A DNA stretch of 64,000 bases from Paenibacillus sp. J23TS9 (GCF_018403225.1 NZ_BOSG01000005.1:186001-250000), one strand, 5' to 3'. Positions 8,079-18,455 are shown, counted from the stretch's first letter. Made by a program: numbers and translations. The notes: generated by a model from the sequence alone, not told the origin.

Positions 8079-8828
8079 TTAAACTTTCAGCATCTCTTCA
8101 AAGGAATCCGCGCTTAGCAGCGTGCCTACAAAGAAGCTTCCAAATTCGGCAAAACGCGCACTAACTTCGTCAAAACGCATTTCGTATACAAGCTTCTTGA
8201 ACTGAAGCGCATCGTCAGCGAACAACGTAACGCCCCATTCCCAGTCGTCGAAGCCAACGGAGCCCGTAATGATCTGCTTCACTTTGCCTGCATAGGAGCG
8301 GCCGATCAGCCCGTGGCTGCGCATCATGTTGCGGCGCTCTTCCATATCGAGCATGTACCAGTTATCATTTTGGTCACGCTTTTTGTTCATCGGATAGAAG
8401 CAGATGTAGTTTGTTTTTGGAAGAATCGGTTTCAGACGCGCAATGACATGCGGATTTTCCATGGGGTCGCCGTCGCCCGAGCCTGCCAGATAGTTGCTGA
8501 GCTCCACCACGCTTACATAGGAGTAAGATTTGGTTGTGAAGCGGGCAAACAGGGTTTTATTGAATGCGGTTTCGACCGCGTTAAGTTCTTCCAGCGTTTC
8601 ACGCAGATGCATGATGATAAAGTCGGCTTTTTGTCCCACGATGGTGTACACAGCGGTACTGCCTTGATTGGCCGATTCAACCTCTGACCATTCTTTCAAA
8701 AACTCCTGCAGCTCATCAAGCGCCATTGCGCGTTCTTCGTCGTCTGCAGATTTCCAGGCTGTCCAGTTGATGGAACGAAAATCATGAAGAGCGTACCAGC
8801 CTTCTAAAGTGGATGCTGCTTCGTTCAT
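8079..8828 (-). CDS. hemQ: Coproheme decarboxylase HemQ (ChdC)
   Basis: A 249-residue chlorite-dismutase-family protein that converts coproheme III to heme b by two oxidative decarboxylations, the last step of the coproporphyrin-dependent heme pathway of Gram-positive bacteria. Family marks visible are the N-terminal [14 protein letters not shown], the central [12 protein letters not shown] with the reactive tyrosine, [18 protein letters not shown] with the proximal histidine (about residue 170) and [12 protein letters not shown]. The ATG at 8828 is 8 bases after GGGAGTGA; the TTG/GTG codons further up overlap that site. Divergent from yuiB. Confidence 0.92.
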   Translation of the reverse strand: MNEAASTLEGWYALHDFRSINWTAWKSADDEERAMALDELQEFLKEWSEVESANQGSTAVYTIVGQKADFIIMHLRETLEELNAVETAFNKTLFARFTTKSYSYVSVVELSNYLAGSGDGDPMENPHVIARLKPILPKTNYICFYPMNKKRDQNDNWYMLDMEERRNMMRSHGLIGRSYAGKVKQIITGSVGFDDWEWGVTLFADDALQFKKLVYEMRFDEVSARFAEFGSFFVGTLLSADSFEEMLKV

Positions 8829-9187
8829 TTTATCGATCACTCCCAAATTTAGTTGCTATATAGAATAATCTAAAGTTATGCAGCTTCAGAACATTCTATC
8901 TCAAACACCTTCTATATATTGTATCTAACCGCAAGTGAAAGAGCAAATGAAGTCACAATCTATTCAATTATTGTTCGTTGCTTCGTGACAAATTTTCTAG
9001 TAAACTTACTACATAAATTGAACTAAAGAAAAAGCCTAGCATTTCCTATATTAGCAGGATAGATGATGATGGCGAAACAAGCTTTATTTCATTTTATATA
9101 CTTGCCTGTATTTTCGAAAAATGTGAACGGTTACCGCCGCATACGGAAAAGAGCTGGCCAGAGAGAAGAAGAGGTGAACAGGTTCAG
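8829..9187. other. Divergent intergenic region hemQ/yuiB
   Basis: No gene supported. A 45-codon frame from the ATG cluster at 9064 exists but has only a weak AGGA upstream and runs into yuiB in another frame. The region is AT-rich and must hold both promoters; no convincing pair was picked. Confidence 0.4.
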
Positions 9188-9484
9188 ATGCAGTTTATTC
9201 CTGTGTTAGTGCTGATGGTTTTATTTTTTGTGATGATGTTCGGTATAGGCTTCATCTTAAATATGCTTATGAAGACGACATGGTTTCCTTCTTATTTATT
9301 TGTCGTTATTATTTTGCCGCTTGTGGTATATTCGCTGTGGGACCGCGGCGAAGTATCATTCCTCAGCCATTTGGAATCTTTCCGTGTCGTAGATTATTTG
9401 ACGGGCGTAGCAGGTCTTGTGGGTGCTGTTTTCAGTGGATTGTCCATTCAGAAGCTGCGTCAGAGCGGATTTAAAATGTTTTAG
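9188..9484 (+). CDS. yuiB: YuiB-like membrane protein
   Basis: 98 residues with two to three hydrophobic segments (VLVLMVLFFVMMFGIGFILN, then YLFVVIILPLVVYSLW, then GVAGLVGAVFSGLSI). It resembles YuiB of B. subtilis in size, layout and location next to the yumC/ndh block. Function unknown. AGAGGTGA lies about 10 bases before the ATG. It is followed by a terminator, so probably monocistronic. Confidence 0.75.
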   Translation: MQFIPVLVLMVLFFVMMFGIGFILNMLMKTTWFPSYLFVVIILPLVVYSLWDRGEVSFLSHLESFRVVDYLTGVAGLVGAVFSGLSIQKLRQSGFKMF

Positions 9485-9497
9485 GAAAGAACAATGG

Positions 9498-9524
9498 ACA
9501 GCTCTCCGGAAGGAGGGCTGTTTT
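9498..9524 (+). terminator. Terminator of yuiB
   Basis: ACAGCTCTCC (9498-9507) pairs with GGAGGGCTGT (9512-9521, one G-T pair) around a GGAA loop, followed by TTTT with one base shared with the stem. Confidence 0.7.
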
Positions 9525-9586
9525 GCTTCATATAAATAGAAGGTAATATCTAATATGACAAGCTTGATATGGAAGGAGGAGGAGTA

Positions 9587-11230
9587 TTGAAGGGGAGATC
9601 TTGTATCCTTATATTTCTGGTGATCATCATGATGGGCTTATTTTTTCCTGGAAAAAGCATAAAGGCTTCAGGAGATGCGAAGGTTATACCGGTGCGTGCC
9701 GCCGCGGAGGCGCTTGGGGGAAGTGTGCAATGGATCAAGGAGGAAAGGGCATTGAAAGTGAGGCTTGGCAGCCGGAAATGGGAGATTGTCCTCGGCAGCA
9801 GCTTGTCTGCTTTAAATGAAAAGGAATTTGTTCTTGTTCAACCGGCAGGCATGAATGCGGAAAATATGGTCTGCGTACCGCTGCAATCCTTCAATAGCGC
9901 CTTGGGAGTTCAAATGGAGTTCCGTGAAGGACAATGGATGCCGGGCAGAGAAGATACCACCGGCCTCGGCATGTATTGGATGAGGCTCATGCAATTAGGT
10001 GATTATGACAAGGCACGCAGTATGATGAATGCTTCATTGGCGGATCTATTTCCGGATGAGGCGCTTGAACATTACAAAGACAGTCTGGATGAAACTTATG
10101 GCTCTTGGATACTGCTCAAAGCTGATTTCCAGGATAATGATGTACATAAAAACGCCATTCTGATCTACCAGACGCCGCGTGGGCAAAGCTTCCGGATGGA
10201 GCTGCGTTTTGACGAAGACGGCAGATTGGATGATCTTGCCCTGCTGCGGAACACTTCCGATACATATACCTCTCCATCTTACGACCGTCCTGAACAATAT
10301 GCAGAGGAAAAAGTAACGGTCGGAACGAAGAGCCTGCCGCTGCCGGGTACGCTGACCATTCCTGAGCAATCCGTTGGAAAACTTCCAGCCGTCGTTTTAG
10401 TTCACGGGTCAGGCCCGAGTGATGAAGATGAATCATCAGGAGGCGGTAAAATGTTCCGTGATATCGCAGTCGGACTCGCGAATGAGGGGATTGCTGTTCT
10501 GCGATATTCCAAGCGGACATATGAATATCCCATCCGCTCGTTAACGCCTTATTTTACGGTTCAGGAAGAAACGATTGAGGACAGCTTGTCTGCGGTCAAG
10601 CTTTTGCAGCAGGATGAGCGGATTGATTCCAGCCGGATATACGTGCTTGGGCATAGTCAGGGTGGCATGCTGGTTCCGGAAATTCTGGGAGAGGATCATG
10701 ATGGTGCCATTGCCGGGGCGATGCTGTTGTCTGCTCCATCCGGTTCGCTGGAAGATCTGATGCTTCAGCAGTACAAGGGGATCCTGAAACGGGCCGTAGA
10801 CAACAATGAGACAGGTGCCGAACTGGAGCGCAAACAGGCAAAGGTGGATACCTGGCAGAATGCTGTCGATATGCTTCATGATGATGAATATTCCAAGGAG
10901 CATTTACCCGCCTTATTTCCATTGCCGAGCGCTTACTGGTGGTATGATATCCGCCGCTACAGCGGTCCTATGATTGCACGGAACCAGCATGTTCCCCTTC
11001 TGATCCTTCAAGGCGAAAATGATGTGCAGGTTCCTTTATCGAGCTTGAAGGTATGGAAGCAGGCGCTTGACACAAGGACGGATGTGAAGTATAAATCTTA
11101 TCCTGGGCTGAATCACATGTACGCCCTTTATGATCAGCCTTCGACAGGTGATGAGTACCGGATTGCCGCGAATGTTCCCGGGGCTGTGATCAAGGATTTG
11201 GCCGATTGGATTCATTTGGCGGTAAAATAA
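9587..11230 (+). CDS. Secreted alpha/beta hydrolase with copper-amine-oxidase-like N-domain
   Basis: About 547 residues. A signal peptide (hydrophobic ILIFLVIIMMGLFF) leads into a stalk domain resembling the copper amine oxidase N-terminal repeat common in secreted Paenibacillus proteins (VIPVRAAAEALGG), then a DUF3887-like segment (about 120-220), then an alpha/beta hydrolase. The hydrolase shows the HG oxyanion motif VVLVHGSGPSDED, the nucleophile GHSQGGM (about residue 356), the acid in LILQGENDVQVP and the histidine in YPGLNHMY. An acyl hydrolase or esterase acting outside the membrane is likely; the substrate is unknown. TTG at 9587 follows AAGGAGGAGGAG; an in-frame ATG at 9569 lies before that site. 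Confidence 0.75.
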   Translation: MKGRSCILIFLVIIMMGLFFPGKSIKASGDAKVIPVRAAAEALGGSVQWIKEERALKVRLGSRKWEIVLGSSLSALNEKEFVLVQPAGMNAENMVCVPLQSFNSALGVQMEFREGQWMPGREDTTGLGMYWMRLMQLGDYDKARSMMNASLADLFPDEALEHYKDSLDETYGSWILLKADFQDNDVHKNAILIYQTPRGQSFRMELRFDEDGRLDDLALLRNTSDTYTSPSYDRPEQYAEEKVTVGTKSLPLPGTLTIPEQSVGKLPAVVLVHGSGPSDEDESSGGGKMFRDIAVGLANEGIAVLRYSKRTYEYPIRSLTPYFTVQEETIEDSLSAVKLLQQDERIDSSRIYVLGHSQGGMLVPEILGEDHDGAIAGAMLLSAPSGSLEDLMLQQYKGILKRAVDNNETGAELERKQAKVDTWQNAVDMLHDDEYSKEHLPALFPLPSAYWWYDIRRYSGPMIARNQHVPLLILQGENDVQVPLSSLKVWKQALDTRTDVKYKSYPGLNHMYALYDQPSTGDEYRIAANVPGAVIKDLADWIHLAVK

Positions 11231-11309
11231 TCGTCGAAATATATCGGAGCGGAGATTTCTTTTATGATAGAATAGAGAAAGTCTACGTTACGATGGGAGG
11301 AGCCAAAAT

Positions 11310-12830
11310 ATGCATATGAAGAGTCTGCTGCATTTTACTGAAAATCACAGGTATTGCGTATATCGCGATTTTTGCTTAAGCAGCCTGGACAGCAAAATGC
11401 TCAGCTCGATTTACCAGCCCATGGTCGGAGCCTTTGCTATCAGTTTATATCATCTGCTGTTTCAGCAGATTCCTATAGAAAAATTAGGGTATTCGCCGCT
11501 CGAGCAGCAGCGCCGCCTGTTTCTGACCCTGGGTCTGGAGCCCAGCGAGAAAGGCCGGAAATTTCTGATTGAACAAGCCTCGCTTCTGGAAGCGGTGGGT
11601 CTGCTACAAACCTGCCGCATGTATATGCCGGAGCATGAGGATTATATCTATGAATACGAACTCCAGCAGCCTTTGTCACCTGCCGAGTTTTTCAATACCC
11701 AGCATTTGACGCTGCTTCTCCGGGATAAAATCGGCAAGTTTGCCGTATTGGCGCTTCGCGAGGAACTGTGGGCCACAGAACCGGAGGAATATTCGGAATC
11801 AACAGCCGGCCACAAAGAGAATATTTCGCTTGCCTTTTATGATATTTTCGAGCTGAATACGCATGTCATCGATTATGAACTGGAGCAGGCACTTTCCGAA
11901 GTGTCCACCGCAAGGCAGCCTGGACTGCGCGTGTCAGGAGATGAGGACGAGCTGAATTATGCCGATATCATCCTGCGTTTTCCGAAGGATTCGGTCAATC
12001 GCATGCATGTCGAGAAGCTTCGCTTTAATCACGAGCAGATGGGCATCATCAATTATGTAGTAAACAAGTATGATCTTAGCGTACAGGACTTATGCCGGCT
12101 GCTGGATGAAGACGGGGTATTTGCCGCAGATGGCGGCATTGCCCTCGAAGAGCTTCAGCGCAAAGCGAATTTGCATTTCCGTCAGGACAAACGGCGGCAG
12201 GAGCAGCGTGAGGTCTATGCGGGTAAAGTGGTTTCTTTCCGGCAAAGCGAGGCGTCCTCGGAGGACCCTGCACCGCTGGAACATGCCGTTGAAATGGAAT
12301 ACTATGTGGATGTTCCGGTTCAGTTCCAGTCCAAGTGCGATGTCCACCAGTATAATATGATGCTGCGCAATGAGCCTTATACGAAGCTGCTGAAAACTTT
12401 TTTTCCGGGCTCCGTTCCGGATAACTTTTTTGATATTTTTGATAAAATCGACCACAGCTACAAGCTGCCGGGCGAAGTCATCAATGTACTCATCCATTAT
12501 TTAATGTCACTTCTGACTTCAGGCGGCAACGAGCAGCGCATCAACCGCAATTTTGTGGAAGCTATTGCCTCCAATATGCTGCTGAAGCAGGTGAATAGTT
12601 ACGAGAAAGCCGTTCAATATATACGTGATCAATCCAAGGTTAAAGGGAAACAGGCAGCCGCTTCCGGGGGAGGAAGAACCCGTACATACGGCAGCAAGCC
12701 CGTGAGAATGAAACCTGAAATTCCGATTGCACAGGAAAATCGGTCAATGGACGCAGTCAGTGAGGAAGAATTCGAGGAAATGCTGCGGATGGCGGCTGAA
12801 ATGCAAGCGAGCAAGAAAAAGGGAATTTAA
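11310..12830 (+). CDS. dnaB: Replication initiation and membrane attachment protein DnaB
   Basis: A 506-residue Gram-positive DnaB (not the replicative helicase; that is DnaC in B. subtilis naming). It helps DnaD and DnaI load the helicase at oriC and at stalled forks. Recognisable are the N-terminal winged-helix part (CLSSLDSKMLSSIYQPMVG), a middle helical DnaB/DnaD-type domain (FFDIFDKIDHSYKLPGEVIN then YLMSLLTSGGNEQRIN) and a variable basic tail. GGGAGGAG stands before the ATG. Immediately followed by dnaI, the usual Bacillales pair. Slightly longer than the B. subtilis protein (472), with the difference in the linker around 150-320. Confidence 0.9.
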   Translation: MHMKSLLHFTENHRYCVYRDFCLSSLDSKMLSSIYQPMVGAFAISLYHLLFQQIPIEKLGYSPLEQQRRLFLTLGLEPSEKGRKFLIEQASLLEAVGLLQTCRMYMPEHEDYIYEYELQQPLSPAEFFNTQHLTLLLRDKIGKFAVLALREELWATEPEEYSESTAGHKENISLAFYDIFELNTHVIDYELEQALSEVSTARQPGLRVSGDEDELNYADIILRFPKDSVNRMHVEKLRFNHEQMGIINYVVNKYDLSVQDLCRLLDEDGVFAADGGIALEELQRKANLHFRQDKRRQEQREVYAGKVVSFRQSEASSEDPAPLEHAVEMEYYVDVPVQFQSKCDVHQYNMMLRNEPYTKLLKTFFPGSVPDNFFDIFDKIDHSYKLPGEVINVLIHYLMSLLTSGGNEQRINRNFVEAIASNMLLKQVNSYEKAVQYIRDQSKVKGKQAAASGGGRTRTYGSKPVRMKPEIPIAQENRSMDAVSEEEFEEMLRMAAEMQASKKKGI

Positions 12831-12870
12831 TGCAATAAAGGCATGATGCTTGTGGAAGGAGGAACCGGGC

Positions 12871-13827
12871 TTGGAGTCATTAGGTCAGGTATTGAAGCAA
12901 ATGAAGGGGCCATCATTTCTAAAAAGATCACAGGCTATATTCGATGAGCTGCTCAGTGATCCGATCGTAAAAGAGCTTCGCGAAGAGCATCCGGAGCTTG
13001 ATGAAGCGAAACTGCGTACCAATCTGCCGCGTTTGTACCAATATGTGAATGACCGGCGCAATTGCGGCAATTGTCCGGGCCTTGAGAAATGCCCTAATGA
13101 TTTTCAAGGGCATTACAGCAAGCTGGAGACGGCTGCGCTGAACGGACAGCTAGAATTAGTGGAGCGTAAGGCGCCTTGCTCCCTGCAGGTTGCGAAGCAG
13201 AACGAGGATCAGATCCGGAAGCGGATCCGCAGTTTCTATGTGGATGAGCGTGCACTGCAGGAAGGATATAATGAAGTGGAGATTATGGGTAAGGATCGGC
13301 ATCGTGCTCCTGCCGTGAATCAGGTATTCCGGTATATCCGGGAAGTGAAGGAGCATGGACTTACGCCTAGAGGATTGTATTTGTTCGGTTCGTTCGGGAC
13401 GGGCAAGACATTCCTCATGAGCTATATGCTGCATGAGCTTGCGATTGCAGGTTATACAGGAGTCATCGTATATATGCCTGAATTCATGGAAGATCTGAAA
13501 TCCATGATTCAAGACAGCCAGAAGCTCAAAGATACCGTAGAAGTGATGAAAAACTGCGATCTGCTGATTTTTGATGATCTCGGTGCCGAGAATTTAAGTC
13601 CTTGGGTTCGCGATCATGTGCTTGGGGCTATCCTCAATTTCAGAATGAACCGTAAACCGACCTTCTACACTTCGAATTATGATTTTGGCGGACTGGAGAA
13701 GCATCTCAGCTTTACAAGCAAAGACGGCGAGGAAATGCACAAGGGGCAGCGGCTGATGGACCGGATTTCCCCATTTGTAGATATTGTACATCTCCATGGT
13801 GAGAACCAGCGGCGGAGCCGGGCGTAA
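12871..13827 (+). CDS. dnaI: Primosomal protein DnaI, helicase loader
   Basis: A 318-residue AAA+ ATPase that loads the replicative helicase. The N-terminal zinc site is visible in NCGNCPGLEKCPNDFQGH (about 60-77) with a later cysteine in KAPCSLQ. The ATPase core has Walker A GSFGTGKT (about 170-177) and Walker B LLIFDDLGAE (about 231-240), then a sensor region YTSNYDF. The TTG at 12871 is 8 bases after AAGGAGG; the frame is open to 12850 but those codons include the ribosome site. Follows dnaB by 40 bases and ends at a strong terminator, so dnaB-dnaI form one unit. Confidence 0.92.
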   Translation: MESLGQVLKQMKGPSFLKRSQAIFDELLSDPIVKELREEHPELDEAKLRTNLPRLYQYVNDRRNCGNCPGLEKCPNDFQGHYSKLETAALNGQLELVERKAPCSLQVAKQNEDQIRKRIRSFYVDERALQEGYNEVEIMGKDRHRAPAVNQVFRYIREVKEHGLTPRGLYLFGSFGTGKTFLMSYMLHELAIAGYTGVIVYMPEFMEDLKSMIQDSQKLKDTVEVMKNCDLLIFDDLGAENLSPWVRDHVLGAILNFRMNRKPTFYTSNYDFGGLEKHLSFTSKDGEEMHKGQRLMDRISPFVDIVHLHGENQRRSRA

Positions 13828-13850
13828 ACCTTATGCATCCAAAACTATAG

Positions 13851-13896
13851 AAAAAAGCCTGACCTTCTGCCGACAGGCGGAAAGGACAGGCTTTTT
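13851..13896. terminator. Terminator shared by dnaI and a small membrane-protein gene
   Basis: AAAAAAGCCTG (13851-13861) pairs with CAGGCTTTTT (13887-13896); a smaller CTGCCG/CGGC pairing sits in the loop. A and T runs allow use from both strands. Confidence 0.85.
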
Positions 13897-13920
13897 GTGT
13901 TGAGCTCTTTCGAGCTTTTG

Positions 13921-14079
13921 TTAGCCGGAGATAACAAACTTGATGATGACCATGACTGCGAAAATAAGGGTCATGAGCAAAGCCATGCCTCCAAAGCCAT
14001 TCATCAGATCCATCAAGTCATTGCGCGGCTCTTCGTTCACGTGTTTCCTTGGATCGTTCGCGTGCACGTTTGCATCCAT
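13921..14079 (-). CDS. 52-residue single-helix membrane protein
   Basis: A short gene: ATG at 14079, stop at 13921. The N-terminal half is polar and basic (MDANVHANDPRKHVNEEPRN), the C-terminal half is one methionine-rich membrane helix (MALLMTLIFAVMVIIKFVIS). GGGAGGC lies 9 bases before the ATG and a terminator lies right after the stop on this strand, both strong support for so short a gene. Its layout (polar head, single C-terminal helix) recalls tiny Bacillales proteins such as YqzM, but identity was not established. Confidence 0.7.
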   Translation of the reverse strand: MDANVHANDPRKHVNEEPRNDLMDLMNGFGGMALLMTLIFAVMVIIKFVISG

Positions 14080-14333
14080 AATCACAATGCCTCCCTCAGG
14101 ATGGTTTCACTTTATGTAAATGAACGTAGTCATTGACAGAGAAACCCGAGTTAACATTAGTATACCCAATTTCCAAAGAATTTGTAAAGAATATATGGTG
14201 AATACTTTATAGAGTTAAACGGCTTTTTCCGCTGCATCCGGTAGTTGATTCAGAGGCACGGATCGTTCCGGTTTAAGCTTGGCAAAATCCGTTTAATATT
14301 TAGTTAGGATTATACCCATCTGTAATTAAGGAT

Positions 14334-14363
14334 TTCACATTTACAAAAAAAATGTGTTATACT
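14334..14363 (+). promoter_or_regulatory. Predicted SigA promoter of trxA
   Basis: TTCACA (14334-14339) and TATACT (14358-14363), spacing 18. The rest of 14080-14333 is AT-rich and holds no gene; a stress-sigma promoter, known for trxA in B. subtilis, could not be pinned down. Confidence 0.5.
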
Positions 14364-14428
14364 TAAACTGTCCGCAAAGACATATCAGTTTGATTAAATT
14401 CAGCTTTCTTATAAGGAGGAAAAATATT

Positions 14429-14746
14429 ATGGCTATTGTAAATGTAACTGACCAATCCTTTAATGCTGAAATTGAAGGCCAAGGTACAGTATTGGTTGAC
14501 TTTTGGGCACCTTGGTGTGGTCCTTGTAAAATGATCGCTCCAATTCTGGATGACCTCTCCAATGAGATGGGTGATTCCGTGAAAATTGCCAAATTGAATG
14601 TGGATGAAAATCCGGAAACGGCTTCCCGTTTCGGTGTGATGAGTATTCCAACCCTGATCTTCTTCAAAGACGGCCAGCCGGTTGATAAAGTGGTAGGTCT
14701 GAATTCCAAAGAAAACCTGAAGAACATCATCTCCAAGCATCAATAA
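14429..14746 (+). CDS. trxA: Thioredoxin
   Basis: A 105-residue thioredoxin with the active site WAPWCGPCKM (cysteines about 29 and 32), the cis-proline loop MSIPTLIFF and the buried aspartate in VLVDFWA. It reduces protein disulfides in the cytoplasm and is itself reduced by thioredoxin reductase (not in this window). The ATG follows AAGGAGGA by 8 bases. Single-gene unit with promoter and terminator; uvrC lies next as in B. subtilis. Confidence 0.96.
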   Translation: MAIVNVTDQSFNAEIEGQGTVLVDFWAPWCGPCKMIAPILDDLSNEMGDSVKIAKLNVDENPETASRFGVMSIPTLIFFKDGQPVDKVVGLNSKENLKNIISKHQ

Positions 14747-14776
14747 TCAAGCATATTTCACGATCAACCATATCAT

Positions 14777-14807
14777 GCGCCTCCGGATTTCCGGGGGCGC
14801 TTTGTTT
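14777..14807 (+). terminator. Terminator of trxA
   Basis: GCGCCTCCGG (14777-14786) pairs with CCGGGGGCGC (14791-14800, one mismatch or wobble), followed by TTTGTTT. Confidence 0.75.
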
Positions 14808-14899
14808 GCGGTCCTATTTCAATCTTCCATCCTTATAAAAATGCACTTTGGATTTTAGCGAATTCCCCATATAATAAAAATACGGGAGGGGGAGAATGC

Positions 14900-16792
14900 A
14901 TGAAAGACGAATTTAGCGATAAAACAATTAATGAACAAGATAAAGCGATGGAAAATATACGCAACAAGCTTGCACTGCTCCCGGATCTGCCCGGATGTTA
15001 TTTGATGAAGAATACGGATGGGAAAATCATTTATGTCGGCAAGGCTAAAGTTCTCAAAAACCGTGTCCGTTCTTATTTTACAGGCAGTCATGACGGAAAA
15101 ACGCAACGGCTCGTGGCGGATATCCGTGATTTTGAATATATCGTTACGGGCAGCAATATTGAGGCCCTTATTCTGGAATGCAACCTGATCAAGACGCATC
15201 AGCCAAGATACAATGTGCTGCTCAAAGACGACAAGACATTCCCATACATTAAAATCACAAACGAGACGCATCCACGGCTTGAGGTAACCAGACGCGTGCT
15301 GAAAGACAAGGCGAAATACTTTGGTCCCTATCCGAATGCTTACGCGGCACAGCAAACCAAAAAGCTGCTCGACCGCATGTATCCTCTTCGCAAATGTGGA
15401 GTGATGCCCAAAGAGGTTTGTCTTTACTTCCATATGGGACAATGCCTTGCTCCCTGTGAAAAGGAAGTGCAGCAATCGGAGTATGACCGGATTACTCATG
15501 AAATTACATCCTTCTTGAGTGGCGGCCATGAGGAAATTAAGAAGGAACTTCAGCGCAAGATGGAGGAAGCTGCGGAGGAGCTTTATTTCGAACGGGCCAA
15601 GGAGCTTCGTGACCAGATCATGAATATTGATGCGATCATGGAAAAGCAGAAGATTACGACCGCGGACGCCAGAGATCGCGATGTGCTCGGATTTGCCGTG
15701 GACAAAGGCTGGATGTGCGTACAAATTTTGTACATGCGGCAGGGGAAAATGGTACAGCGGCATGCTTCCGCCTTCCCATTCTATGGCGAGGCTTATAGTG
15801 ACTTCATGACGTTTGTGACTCAGTATTACAGCGATAATCCTGCTCTTCCGCAGGAGATTCTGCTTCCGGAAACAGCCAAAGAGGCCGAATCTACATCAGA
15901 GTCTAAATTGGATGCGGAGGGTGCAGATATTTTGGATGCTGCGGGAGCAGCAGCTTCTCTTCAGGAATGGCTTGGCATTAAAGTATTGGTGCCCCAGCGT
16001 GGTATGAAGCGGCAAATGGTAGGCATGGCCATCGAAAACGCGAAGGTATCTCTCGATGAGAAGTTCAGGCTCATTGAGAGGGACGAGGAAAGAACCTTCA
16101 AAGCGGCATCCAATCTGGGACAATCGATTGGTATTGAGCATCTGCACCGGATTGAAGCATTCGATAATTCCAACATCCAAGGGACGAATCCTGTCTCGGC
16201 TATGGTCGTCTTTATTGACGGGAAGCCGGATAAGAAAGAGTATCGCAAATATAAAGTAAGGTCCGTTCAGGGACCGGATGATTACGGAACCATGCGGGAG
16301 GTCATCCGCCGCCGCTACGAACGTGTACTTAAAGAGAATTTGGAAATGCCGGATTTGATTGTGGTGGATGGAGGTAAAGGCCAAATCTCAGCAGCCGTCG
16401 ATGTGCTTGAAAATGAGCTCGGCCTGTTTATACCGGTATGCGGTCTGGTAAAGGATGTAAAGCATAGAACGGCACAGTTGATGGTGGGGGATCCTGCCGA
16501 GCCGGTAAACCTGCCGCGGGATAGCCAGGAGTTTTATCTTTTGCAGCGGATTCAGGATGAGGTCCACCGCTTTGCCATCACGTTTCACCGCGAGCAGCGG
16601 GGCAAGTCGATGGTTGTTTCGAAGCTGGATTCCATTCCGGGCATCGGTGAGAAGCGGCGCAAGCTGCTCCTGAAGCATTTTGGATCTTTGAAAAAAATAA
16701 AAGAGGCCAGCATCGATGATTTCCGGCCTCTATCTATTGGAGATAAGCTTGCGAAGCAGATTATTGCAGCCCTTCAGGATGAGGAGTCATAA
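14900..16792 (+). CDS. uvrC: Excinuclease ABC subunit C
   Basis: A 630-residue UvrC, the nuclease that makes both incisions in nucleotide excision repair after UvrAB finds the lesion. Domains in order: GIY-YIG nuclease ([20 protein letters not shown], about 32-51), a four-cysteine Fe-S-like region (RKCGVM...[13 protein letters not shown], about 170-195), the UvrB-binding UVR helix (about 215-250), the RNase H-like nuclease ([25 protein letters not shown]) and C-terminal helix-hairpin-helix motifs ([17 protein letters not shown]). ATG after GGAGGGGGAG. Somewhat longer than B. subtilis UvrC (598), with an acidic insert near 325-355. Its last 32 bases overlap the convergent CPBP gene. Confidence 0.95.
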   Translation: MKDEFSDKTINEQDKAMENIRNKLALLPDLPGCYLMKNTDGKIIYVGKAKVLKNRVRSYFTGSHDGKTQRLVADIRDFEYIVTGSNIEALILECNLIKTHQPRYNVLLKDDKTFPYIKITNETHPRLEVTRRVLKDKAKYFGPYPNAYAAQQTKKLLDRMYPLRKCGVMPKEVCLYFHMGQCLAPCEKEVQQSEYDRITHEITSFLSGGHEEIKKELQRKMEEAAEELYFERAKELRDQIMNIDAIMEKQKITTADARDRDVLGFAVDKGWMCVQILYMRQGKMVQRHASAFPFYGEAYSDFMTFVTQYYSDNPALPQEILLPETAKEAESTSESKLDAEGADILDAAGAAASLQEWLGIKVLVPQRGMKRQMVGMAIENAKVSLDEKFRLIERDEERTFKAASNLGQSIGIEHLHRIEAFDNSNIQGTNPVSAMVVFIDGKPDKKEYRKYKVRSVQGPDDYGTMREVIRRRYERVLKENLEMPDLIVVDGGKGQISAAVDVLENELGLFIPVCGLVKDVKHRTAQLMVGDPAEPVNLPRDSQEFYLLQRIQDEVHRFAITFHREQRGKSMVVSKLDSIPGIGEKRRKLLLKHFGSLKKIKEASIDDFRPLSIGDKLAKQIIAALQDEES

Positions 16793-18455
16793 TATATGGC
16801 TCCTTTTTCTTTTTGCGATTAAACAGATACACAATGTAAGCGACAATCGCTGGCATGATGATGGTAACAATACCCGCCAGGATATCCGGAATGTCGCCTA
16901 GAGCGAACAGGCTGAAGCTCATCAAGACACTGTCGAAGACAACATGGCTGAACATGACCGCGATATAGCCATGCTTCAGGAAGATGAAGCTGAACAGAAG
17001 GCCAATGACCGTAAGCTCGATCGGCCGCGTGATGACAGGATAGATCGGATACAGCGTATGTCCAAGCGCCCAGATCAGGGTTGGAATCAGGCAGGCGACA
17101 AAAGTATTCCGGACGAGCTTCTTCAGCATCGGAATACCAAACAAACGGTAAACAGCTTCTTCGGAAATGCCGGCCATCCAGGCCATAATCGGCAGAAGCC
17201 AAGGGTAGAGCATATTGTACGGCGACTGGCTGGCATCCGTAGTCGACCAGCTATGAATCGTTTTGTCGAGCACAATGTAGATAACGGATTGCACGCCCAT
17301 CAGTATGAACGCCCAGAGATAACCGGTAAACATGCTGTGAAGCACATAAGGCCCGTAACCAGGCTCTTTAACCCGGGCCCAGGCATTGATGCCTGCTTTG
17401 CGCCAAAGCCCGTCTCCTCCGACCAGGGAGAAGTACAGAAGAGCGGACATGACGAGGTTGAAGACCGTTTGAACAATCATGCCGACGGTAAGTGCAAAAC
17501 CGGAAAGCCCTTCTGCTTCAAACGCCGGCAGCATGTTGTAGCTGCTGAATGTGGCAACTGCAAAATAAAAGGCACTCAGGAATATCCCCCTCTTGAAAGA
17601 GGTATGATGCCGGGACAAAGCACTGTAAACAATGGCAAGCACGCCAAGTACGAACGTGAGGAGCCCGTATCCCAGCATGGTGAGCCACTTCGCCTTTGAC
17701 GTTTCCTTTTCCACATAGGCTGTATGCGTTTCAGGGATGGAGAAAGCCGGCTGGAAGGAATGAATTGCTCCGTCTTCAAAAGCAAACTTCAACTGGAGAT
17801 TCGAGCTCCCGATCGACTTGCTTGGATCCGTATAGAGGAGTCCTGCATCGCTGCCGCCAGTGGAAACCTCCAGTTTTCCGGTATCATATCCCAGCTTCTG
17901 AAGCCAAGGCTCTGCAAGCTGCTCTTTATCCTGAAGAGTCATATTGCCTTCAACAATCCTCAGTTTACTATCACGCATTTTCTTATTGGTCTCCGCCATC
18001 GCAACCGCATATTTCGAATATTGCGGTGTCACGGAAAACGCAATGACTTTGCCTGAATTCATATGTATGTCGACACTGGTATAGCCATTGTCTCCCTGCT
18101 CGGTCAAACGGACGCGGAAGACATCATAAGGATAGTTCTTTTCGTATGTTTTATTGTATTTATCCAGAAGCTTCTCCTTGGATAAATATCCGAATAACTC
18201 GGAACTGGACTGATAGGTAACGAGCGCTTCCTTACTCATGTCGATCTGAAGGTGAAGCGTATTTTGCGCGAATGCCACGGCGGCGCTTTGCGCCTGCTCC
18301 TTGCTGATGACCTTGGTGTCCTGCTGCTCGAGCGTATCTGATGCTGTGGAAGGCAGGACTTGGAACAGGACAAATAGAACAAGACCGATGACCGCGAACA
18401 CTCCCAGCCGTTTATAATTGACTTTGAGCTGAAGTGGTTGTCCGACGGGATTCAT
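16761..18455 (-). CDS. CPBP-family intramembrane metalloprotease
   Basis: A 564-residue membrane protein. One N-terminal helix (about 15-30), a large outer domain with PepSY-like sequence (about 40-240), then about eight helices containing the CPBP (Abi/Rce1-like) signature: [13 protein letters not shown] around residue 440, a histidine in [11 protein letters not shown] and another in [10 protein letters not shown]. Such proteins cleave membrane-bound peptides or prenyl proteins; the substrate here is unknown. ATG follows AAGGGGG. The stop lies inside uvrC: the two genes converge and overlap by 32 bases with no terminator in between. The long extracellular N-domain is unusual compared with plain 200-300 residue CPBP proteins. 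Confidence 0.8.
   Translation of the reverse strand: MNPVGQPLQLKVNYKRLGVFAVIGLVLFVLFQVLPSTASDTLEQQDTKVISKEQAQSAAVAFAQNTLHLQIDMSKEALVTYQSSSELFGYLSKEKLLDKYNKTYEKNYPYDVFRVRLTEQGDNGYTSVDIHMNSGKVIAFSVTPQYSKYAVAMAETNKKMRDSKLRIVEGNMTLQDKEQLAEPWLQKLGYDTGKLEVSTGGSDAGLLYTDPSKSIGSSNLQLKFAFEDGAIHSFQPAFSIPETHTAYVEKETSKAKWLTMLGYGLLTFVLGVLAIVYSALSRHHTSFKRGIFLSAFYFAVATFSSYNMLPAFEAEGLSGFALTVGMIVQTVFNLVMSALLYFSLVGGDGLWRKAGINAWARVKEPGYGPYVLHSMFTGYLWAFILMGVQSVIYIVLDKTIHSWSTTDASQSPYNMLYPWLLPIMAWMAGISEEAVYRLFGIPMLKKLVRNTFVACLIPTLIWALGHTLYPIYPVITRPIELTVIGLLFSFIFLKHGYIAVMFSHVVFDSVLMSFSLFALGDIPDILAGIVTIIMPAIVAYIVYLFNRKKKKEPYIMTPHPEGLQ

Noticed and set aside
9064..9210. Small gene upstream of yuiB (possible YuiA)
   Set aside because: The 46-codon frame lacks the expected cysteines and a good ribosome site, and it overlaps yuiB out of frame.
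14855..15763. Minus-strand open frame of 302 codons inside uvrC
   Set aside because: Antisense shadow of uvrC; start lies within coding DNA and no family features are seen.
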